From Acidobacteriota bacterium (lineage in GTDB: Bacteria; Acidobacteriota; Polarisedimenticolia; QHYA01), in contig QHYA01000161.1 of assembly GCA_003223995.1 (NCBI GenBank), positions 1 through 8,780 on the forward strand: a stretch of DNA of 8,780 bases, read 5' to 3'. The notes below the pieces were generated by a model. The model worked only from the letters and a program-made list of their open reading frames with translations. It did not search any database and was not told the origin of the DNA. Both the position numbers and the translations under genes were made by a program. Positions 1 to 5,800 of the stretch are shown one piece after another. Within the stretch, counting starts at the first letter, position 1, and the number at the start of each line of letters is the position of its first letter.

Positions 1-1026
1 CCGCGCCAGGTCGCGCTGCACGGGCAGAAGCTCGACGAGCCTGTCGAACGGCAGGTCCTGATGGGCCTGCGCTCCAAGCACGACCTCGCGCGTGCGGCGC
101 ACGATCTCGCGGAACGTCGGGTCGCCGGACAGGTCGCCGCGCAGGACGAGAGTGTTGATGAAGCAGCCGATCAGCCCCTCGACCTCGAGACGGCTGCGAC
201 CGGCCACCGGCGACCCGACGCACAGGTCGTCCTGCCCGCTGTAGCGGCTCAGGAGCGCCTGGAAGGCCGCCAGAATCGTCACGAACAGAGTCGCCCCTTC
301 CCGCCGGCCGAGGGCCGCGATCTCCTTGCCGAGTCCCCCCGGTAGACGGAACGGGCGCCAGGAGCCACGAAACGTCCCGACCTTCGGGCGTGGACGGTCG
401 GCCGGCAGCTCGAGGGCGGCCGGCGCGCCCGCCAGGCGTCGCCTCCAGTAGGCCGCCTGCCCCTCGAACATCTCCCCCTCCAGGCGGGTCCGCTCCCATA
501 CGGCGTAGTCGGCGTACTGGATCGGCAGGTCCGGCAGGGCGACCGGGCGCCCCGCGACAAAAGCACGGTACAACTCCTGCAGCTCGCGCAGCAGGATCGC
601 CAGGGACCAGCCGTCGCTGACGATGTGGTGCATGGTCAGGTTCAGGACGTGATCCTCATCGTCGAGACGCAGGAGGCGGGCGCGGAACAGGGGACCGCGT
701 TCCAGGTCGAATGGTGCGCGCGCTTCCTCTTCCACGAGGCGGAGTCCCTGGGCCTCGAGCTCGCCCGACGCCTGGCCTTTCCAATCGACGCGCGGCAGGA
801 CGAACGGGCCCGCGGGGCGAATCGCCTGGACCGGCTCGACGCCCGCCAGAGGAAAGACGGTCCGCAGGGCCTCGTGGCGGCCGACGATCGCTTCCAGGCT
901 TCGCTCGAGGGCGTCCGCGTCCAGCCTGCCGCGCAGGCGGAGCGCCAGGGGGATGTTGTAGGCGGTGTGCCCGGGCTGCAGCTGATCGATGAACCACAGC
1001 CGCTTTTGGGCGAAGGACACCGGGTG
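1..1026 (-). other. Condensation domain, L-C-L type (cut by left edge)
   Basis: Begins with HPVSFAQKRLWFIDQL (from about 1026). Continues with GRHEALRTVF, the catalytic HHIVSDGWS (HH at 625-630, DG at 610-615), YADYAVW (496-516), AYWRRRLAGAP, LELPADRPRP, GATLFVTILAAFQALL, GSPVAGRSRLE and GCFINTLVLRGDLSGDP, to LPVQRDLAR at the edge. The form of the first core marks it as accepting an L-configured donor. It is intact as far as seen and serves as the internal reference for what is missing in the broken C domain. A further A-PCP unit would be expected beyond the left edge. Confidence 0.93.
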
Positions 1027-2082
1027 CGGCCCGTCCCGCGACGCGCGCTGGACGCGCCCCGTCACGGGACTCTCCCCGCGGAGCGCCTCGGCGTCGATCC
1101 ATTCCGCCAGCGCGCCGAGCGTGGGACGCTCGAACACGCGGCGCACGGGCATTTCATGTCGAAGCTCGTCGCGCACCCTGGAGACGAGCTGCAGGACCAG
1201 GAGCGAATGCCCGCCCGCGTCGAAGAAATCGTCGTCCCGTCCGACGCTCTCGCGGCCGAGCAGCTGCCTCCAGATCCGCGCCAGCGCCCGCTCTGTGTCC
1301 GTTCGCGGCGGGATGACAGGTGCAGGCGCCGCAGGCCCCGGGGCCCGCCGCGCGCCGGCGGCCGCCGCGAGCGCCCCGCGCCCCGTGCGCGGAAGCGCGT
1401 CGCGTCGGGCCTTCTCCCGCGCCTCGTGGATCCCCGGAAGCGAGACGGAGGAGAGGTGCCGCGCCGGGTCGCCGGCCAGCGACTCCAGGAGCGTCAGGAA
1501 GTGGCCGGCCATCCGCTCGACCGTGCGGCGGTCGAAGAGGTCGGTCGAGTATTCGAAGAGCGCCTCCATCTCGCCGTCGCCCTCGGAGAGAACCAGCGTC
1601 AGTTCGAATGGGGTGGTGTCGGTCTCGAAATCGACCAGCTCCGCCTGCAGACCGCGCAGGTCCAGCATCATTCCCTGTCCGCCCTGCAGGACGAACATGG
1701 TCTGGAAGAGCGGGTGCACGGAGGGATCGCGCTCCGGCCTCAGCTCTTCGACGAGCTTCTCAAACGGCGCTTCCTGGTGGGCGAGTGCGTCCCCGACCGT
1801 CGCCTGAACGCGCGCCACCAGATCGATCCACGTCGGGTCGCCCGAGAGGTCCCCGCGCAGGACCAGGGTGTTGACGAACGGACCGATGAGGGGCTCGGTC
1901 TCGAGGCGCGTGCGCCCGGCGACGGGCGTCCCGATGCACGGATGGTCCTGGCCGCTCCAGCGGTGCAGGAGCGCCAGAAACGGCGCCAGAAGCGCCATGA
2001 ACGGGGTCGCGCCAAGGCGCAGCGCCAGGACCTTCAGGGATGCGACCAGGCGGGCGGGAACGAGCCGCGAGACCCTGGCCAC
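1..2082 (-). CDS. NRPS, C-terminal remainder (3' partial): C lobe - PCP - C
   Basis: The frame is open without a stop from above 2082 to base 1 and continues past the left edge. It is the downstream part of the gene beginning at 2777, displaced by one frame. If translated separately, the earliest candidate start is GTG at 2080-2082 (no ribosome-binding site seen), then ATG at 1996-1998 inside the fold, so independent initiation is doubtful. Order: C-terminal lobe of the broken C domain (RLVPARLVASLK, GATPFMALLAPF, GTPVAGRTRLE, GPFVNTLVLRGDLSGDPT, ending LFEYSTDLFD at 1560-1531), an Ala/Pro/Arg-rich linker, a carrier domain (Ser at 1204-1206), then a second C domain cut by the window edge. No adenylation motif (A1-A10) occurs anywhere in this frame. 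Residue-level motifs outside the junction are intact and third positions remain G/C-rich, so there is no broad decay. Family certain; whether the product is functional is doubtful. Confidence 0.85.
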   Translation of the reverse strand, partial: MARVSRLVPARLVASLKVLALRLGATPFMALLAPFLALLHRWSGQDHPCIGTPVAGRTRLETEPLIGPFVNTLVLRGDLSGDPTWIDLVARVQATVGDALAHQEAPFEKLVEELRPERDPSVHPLFQTMFVLQGGQGMMLDLRGLQAELVDFETDTTPFELTLVLSEGDGEMEALFEYSTDLFDRRTVERMAGHFLTLLESLAGDPARHLSSVSLPGIHEAREKARRDALPRTGRGALAAAAGARRAPGPAAPAPVIPPRTDTERALARIWRQLLGRESVGRDDDFFDAGGHSLLVLQLVSRVRDELRHEMPVRRVFERPTLGALAEWIDAEALRGESPVTGRVQRASRDGPHPVSFAQKRLWFIDQLQPGHTAYNIPLALRLRGRLDADALERSLEAIVGRHEALRTVFPLAGVEPVQAIRPAGPFVLPRVDWKGQASGELEAQGLRLVEEEARAPFDLERGPLFRARLLRLDDEDHVLNLTMHHIVSDGWSLAILLRELQELYRAFVAGRPVALPDLPIQYADYAVWERTRLEGEMFEGQAAYWRRRLAGAPAALELPADRPRPKVGTFRGSWRPFRLPGGLGKEIAALGRREGATLFVTILAAFQALLSRYSGQDDLCVGSPVAGRSRLEVEGLIGCFINTLVLRGDLSGDPTFREIVRRTREVVLGAQAHQDLPFDRLVELLPVQRDLAR
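509..534 (-). repeat. 26-bp direct repeat, copy 2
   Basis: Second copy of the perfect repeat at 2092-2117, coding for the same PDLPIQYAD segment in the intact condensation domain. Flanking bases diverge, as expected for paralogous domains with locally conserved codons. Confidence 0.85.
1084..1314 (-). other. Peptidyl carrier domain PCP3 (module without A domain)
   Basis: Starts with PPRTDTERALARIWRQLLG and carries the attachment motif DDFFDAGGHSLLVLQ with the serine codon at 1204-1206, ending near FERPTLGALAEWIDA. The fold and the serine look intact, so the domain could be phosphopantetheinylated. It has no adenylation domain in cis to load it. Confidence 0.92.
1315..1437 (-). other. Linker where an adenylation domain is expected
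   Basis: About 41 residues rich in Ala, Arg and Pro (HEAREKARRDAL, ALAAAAGARRAPGPAAPAP) join the C domain directly to the carrier domain. In a standard C-A-PCP module this interval holds an adenylation domain of about 500 residues. None of its motifs is present, and the frame is continuous across the fusion. Confidence 0.8.
1438..2061 (-). other. C-terminal lobe of the disrupted condensation domain
   Basis: Visible C-domain blocks in order: VASLKVLALRLGATPFMALL, HRWSGQDHPCIGTPVAGRT, IGPFVNTLVLRGDLSGDP, HQEAPFEKLVEELRPERD, HPLFQTMFVLQ, and FEYSTDLFDRRTVERMAGHF, closing with LSSVSLPGI. This is a complete L-C-L-type C-terminal lobe. Only the connection to its N-terminal half is lost. Confidence 0.85.
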
Positions 2083-2777
2083 GAGGCGAAATCGGCGTAC
2101 TGGATCGGCAGGTCCGGAAAGGGCGACGGCCGGCCGGCCGCGAACGCCTCGTAGAGCGCGGCCATCTCCCGGTCGAGGACGCCGATCGACCAGCCGTCGC
2201 CGGCGATGTGGTGCAGGGTGAGGACCATGACGTGCTCGTCGCCGGCGAGTCGCAGCAGGAGGCCGCGCAGCAAGGGGCCGCGCCCCAGGTCGAAAGGCCG
2301 GCGCACCTCCTCGGCGGCGCGGCGGGAGACTTCCTCCTGCCGGCGGTCCTCGGGCAGCGCGCCGAGCTCGACGACGGGCAGATCCAGGACGAGGGACGGC
2401 GCGATGACCTGCACCGGGCCCTCCGCGGCTTCGGCGAACGTCGTCCTGAGGATCTCATGGCGCCGGACGATCTCGTTGAGGCCGCGCTCGAGCGCGGCGA
2501 CGTCAAGCGGACCCCGCAGGCGCAGGGCGCGCGCCATGTTGTAGATCGGCGTGGCCGGGCCGAGCCGATCCAGGAACCACAGGCGCTCTTGGGCGAACGA
2601 CAGGGGCGCCGGCCGGCCCGCCGGGCGTCTCGGGATCGACTCGGCCGCCGCGCGGCGCACGGACCTGTCGCGCAGCGTCTGTATCAGGATCGCCCGCCGC
2701 TCCGGAGACAGATCTCCGAAGCGATCCTTCGGCTCAGAGGTTTTCGACACGGCTCGTCCCGGCGCCGGGCGGCGCAC
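2034..2777 (-). CDS. NRPS condensation domain, N-terminal fragment (frame broken)
   Basis: Start of a second NRPS subunit, 247 codons before TGA at 2034-2036. GTG at 2777 is chosen for its GGAGG; GTG at 2750 (protein beginning MSKTSEPKDRFG) is the alternative. The first 55 residues hold the leader helix often found at NRPS N termini (DLSPERRAILIQTLRDRS, 22-39). An L-C-L-type C domain follows: LSFAQERLWFLDRL (59-72), RRHEILRTTF (105-114) and the catalytic HHIAGDGWS (189-197, HHxxxDG intact). After PIQYADFASW (224-233) family similarity ends abruptly and 14 unrelated residues lead to the stop. The missing half of the domain continues in another frame below 2062, so this and the next entry are best seen as one disrupted gene, not two independent genes. 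Half a C domain is not expected to be active. It overlaps the upstream gene by 44 bases. Confidence 0.8.
   Translation of the reverse strand: MRRPAPGRAVSKTSEPKDRFGDLSPERRAILIQTLRDRSVRRAAAESIPRRPAGRPAPLSFAQERLWFLDRLGPATPIYNMARALRLRGPLDVAALERGLNEIVRRHEILRTTFAEAAEGPVQVIAPSLVLDLPVVELGALPEDRRQEEVSRRAAEEVRRPFDLGRGPLLRGLLLRLAGDEHVMVLTLHHIAGDGWSIGVLDREMAALYEAFAAGRPSPFPDLPIQYADFASWPGSRGSFPPAWSHP
2062..2081 (-). other. Deletion/frameshift junction inside the condensation domain
   Basis: On the minus strand the N-terminal lobe reads YADFASW up to 2079 in one frame. The C-terminal lobe resumes as RLVPARLVASLK from about 2067 in a frame shifted by one. In the intact C domain further along (496-345) the same two landmarks, W of YADYAVW and L of RLPGGL, are 153 nt apart; here the matching points are 20 nt apart. 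About 133 nt (44 codons plus one base) are therefore missing, give or take normal indels. The lost part is the lobe-connecting stretch that normally contains the AYWRRRLAGAP and ELPADRPRP blocks. Confidence 0.8.
2092..2117 (-). repeat. 26-bp direct repeat, copy 1
   Basis: Identical over 26 bases to 509-534. It encodes the conserved PDLPIQYAD segment of the first condensation domain of the second gene and lies about 11 bases from the deletion/frameshift junction. The copies are 1583 bases apart, which is not a multiple of three, so they are read in different frames. That independently supports a net frame shift between the two C domains. Confidence 0.85.
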
Positions 2778-2859
2778 GCCTCGCCTCCGACTCCCCGCCG
2801 CCTCCCGCGTCGATCGATCCCATCAGACCGTCCAGCTCGCTCGGGCCGGCCGCCCGCAG
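2734..2859 (-). other. C-terminal tail, possible docking segment
   Basis: Residues 1971-2011 follow the last carrier fold. A short amphipathic stretch (SELDGLMGSIDA) is followed by a Gly/Ser/Glu/Arg-rich, probably disordered end (GGGGESEARRAPPGAG). Short helices after the last PCP often mediate subunit contacts in NRPS lines; here that role is inferred only from position. The DNA for the end of this tail also carries the ribosome-binding site and start of the next gene. Confidence 0.4.
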
Positions 2860-5800
2860 ATAGGCCGCCTCGATTTTTTCCGCCAGCCCGCGGATCGTGG
2901 GCTCATCGAGGAAGTCCTTGAGGGACACCTCCGCCCCGAGGTGGGCCCGCACCCTGGAGATGAGAAGGGTGGCGAGGAGCGACTGGCCCCCGGCTTCGAA
3001 GAAATTGTCCTCGACGCCCGGGACGACCGCGCCGAGCAGGTCACCCCACAGACGGGCCAGCTCCTCCTCGATTGGGGTGCGCGGCGGAACGCGGGCCGCG
3101 TCCGGATTGGAGGAAGCGCTCTCGGGCGGCGGGAGCGCCCGCCGGTCGACCTTGCCATTGAGCGTGAGCGGCAGCGCCTCCAGCACGACGATCGCGGATG
3201 GCACCATGAAGTCCGGGAGCGACGCCTTCAGGAATTCGCGCAGTTCGCCCGCCGACGCGTCCCGACCCGCACGCGGCACGACGTAGGCCACCAGCCTGCG
3301 CTCCTCCCGGTCTTCCTGGCGCGCCAGGACCACCGCCTCGCCCACCCCCGGGTGCCCCTGCAGGGCCGACTCGATCTCGGCCGGCTCGATGCGGAAGCCG
3401 CGAATCTTCACCTGGTCGTCGAGGCGCCCCAGGTATTCCAGGTCGCCGTCCTCGAGCCAGCGCGCCAGATCGCCCGATCGGTACAGGCGGGCGCCCGGCT
3501 CGCTTGCGAACGGGTCGGGGACGAAGCGCTCGGCGGTCAGATCGGGGCGCCCGAAGTATCCGCGCGCCAGACCGGCGCCGCCGATGCAGATCTCCCCCGG
3601 CACACCGATCGGCACCGGCCGCAGGGACGCGTCGAGCACGTGGACACTCCGGCTCGCGATCGGCCGGCCGATCACGCTGCGCGGCCCGCCCCGCGCGTCC
3701 TCCGGCCGTATCGGCCGGTAGGTGACGAACATCGTCGTTTCGGTGGGCCCGTACAGGTTGAAGATCCGAGGGCGCTCGGGGTGGCGCTCCAACCACGGCC
3801 TCAGATCTTCGGGGTTCAGCGCCTCGCCGCCGAAATTCAAGAGCCGCAGGCAGAGCCCACCCGCCCCCTCCTGCTCGGCGCCGATCAGCGCTCGGAAGCC
3901 GGACGGCGTCTGGTTCAGCACGGTGACCCGCTCGCGGTGCAGGAGGTCGAGGAACTCCGCGGGCGAGCGGCTGACCGGGTACGGCACGATCACCAGCCGC
4001 CCACCGTGCAGGAGCGCGCCCCACATCTCCCACACCGACAGATCGAACGCGAAGGAATGGAACATCGTCCAGACATCGCGATCGTCGATCTGGAGCAACG
4101 GAGCCGCGACCTCGAACAGGCTCGCGACGTTGGCGTGCGTCACCACGACGCCCTTCGGGCGGCCCGTCGAGCCGCTGGTGTACATGACGTACGCCGGGCC
4201 GTCGGCGAGCGCGGCCGGAGGCAGGTTGCCCTCCTCCCCGCCGCCCTCCGCGTCGGGCGGCAGGACCGCCCCGGCAGGCTCGCGCAGCCTCTCCACCGTC
4301 TCCGGTCGCGCGATCAGCGCCATCACGCCCGCGTCCCGCAGCATGAACGCCAGCCGGTCTTCCGGGTAGGCGGGGTCGAGCGGCACGTAGGCGCCTCCCG
4401 CCTTGAGGACCGCCAGGATCGCCACGATCATCTCCCCGGAGCGCTCGAGACAGATCCCCACGCGCGCCTCGGACCCGACACCGCGATCCCGCAGGAGGCG
4501 CGCCAGGCGGTTCGCGCGCCGGTTCAGCTCGGCGTACGTGATCCGCTCGGCGTCGACGACGAGGGCGATGGCGTCGGGGCGGTCCTTGGCCTGGGCTTCG
4601 AATACCTCGTGCAGGCACCGACCGGGAGGCGCCGGGACCGCCGGGTTGCGCTCCCGAAGCCAGGCGCGCTCGGAAGCGGACAGCATCGGCAGATCGGCCA
4701 GTCGCTGTCGCGGGTCGGCGGCGATCCGTTCGAGGATCGTCTTCAAGTTTAGGAGCATGCGCCGGATCGCGGGGGCCTCGAAGCGCCTCGCGTCGTAATT
4801 GACCTGGATCGACAATTCGGGACCTGTGGGGACGAACACGGTCAGCGGGTAGTGCGCCCACTCGGCGGCGCGCAGCTCGCTGATCTCCAGATCGCCGAAC
4901 CGCTGGCTGAGCGCCTCCTCGACCGGGTAGTTCTCGAAGGCGAAAATGGACTCGAAGAGCGGCGCGCCCCGTGCCACGCGGCTCCACTGCTGAATCATCA
5001 CCAGGGGTGTGTACTCGTACTGCCGCATCTCGACCTGCTCGTCCTGCAGCTTCTTCAGCCAGGAGACGACCGGCTCGCACTCCCCGAGACGCGCCCGGAC
5101 GGGAAGCGTGTTCAGCATGAGGCCGACCATCTTCTCCGCCCCCTCCAGGTCGGCGGGCCGGCCGGACACGACGCCGCCGAAGACCACGTCGCTCTCGCCG
5201 CTGGAACGGGCGAGGAGGAGCGCCCAGGCCCCTTGCAGCACGGTGTTGAGGGTCAGTTGGTGCCGGCGGGCCCGGTCGCGCAGATCCGCCGCCGCGGCCC
5301 TCGACAGACGGATCCGCTCCATCCGGAACTCGGCCGGCTGCGCCGGGCCCGAGGCCGGGCGGCCCATGAGCAGTGGCGTCGGCGAGCCGAATCCCTCGAG
5401 CGCCCTCTTCCAGTACCTCTCGGCCGCGGCGAGATCCTGCCGGCCAAGCCAGGCGACATAGTCACGGAACGGCCGCGGAGCGTCGGGCCGGAGATCCTGG
5501 CCTCGCGAGAACGCCTGGTAGAGGGTCGCCACCTCCTTCAGAAGGACCGGAAGGGACCAGCCGTCCAGGAGGACGTGATGGTGGCTCCAGACGAACCGGT
5601 GCAGGTCGCGCCCCAGGCGCATGAGCGCCAGGCGTTGCAGAGGCGGGCGCGACAAATCGTAGCCCCGGCGCATGTCCTCGGTCTGGAACCTCTCGAGCCC
5701 GTTCTCCTGCTCCTCCGGATCGAGCCCGCTCCAGTCGAGACTCTCGAAACAGGCCGGGACGCTCCGCAGCACCACCTGAACCGGTTTCTCGAGGCCGCTC

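Noticed and set aside
625..2154. Plus-strand open frame of 509 codons across the disrupted region
   Set aside because: It spans the frameshift without interruption, but its translation has no recognisable family features and mirrors the minus-strand NRPS codons. Treated as a shadow.
1760..2506. Minus-strand 248-codon frame overlapping the broken C domain
   Set aside because: It is the third minus-strand frame: Ser/Arg-rich and without C-domain motifs. The real N-terminal and C-terminal lobes lie in the other two frames.
2734..2777. The stop of the first NRPS and the start of the second could be a frameshift splitting one giant gene
   Set aside because: The first protein ends with a natural post-PCP tail and the second begins with a typical NRPS N-terminal leader preceded by a good ribosome-binding site. 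Two overlapping genes explain this better than a frameshift.
2551..4752. Plus-strand open frame of 733 codons
   Set aside because: Antisense to A2, PCP2 and the second gene's start. No domain motif, low-complexity Arg/Ala/Gln content, and no reason to prefer it over the motif-complete minus-strand frame.
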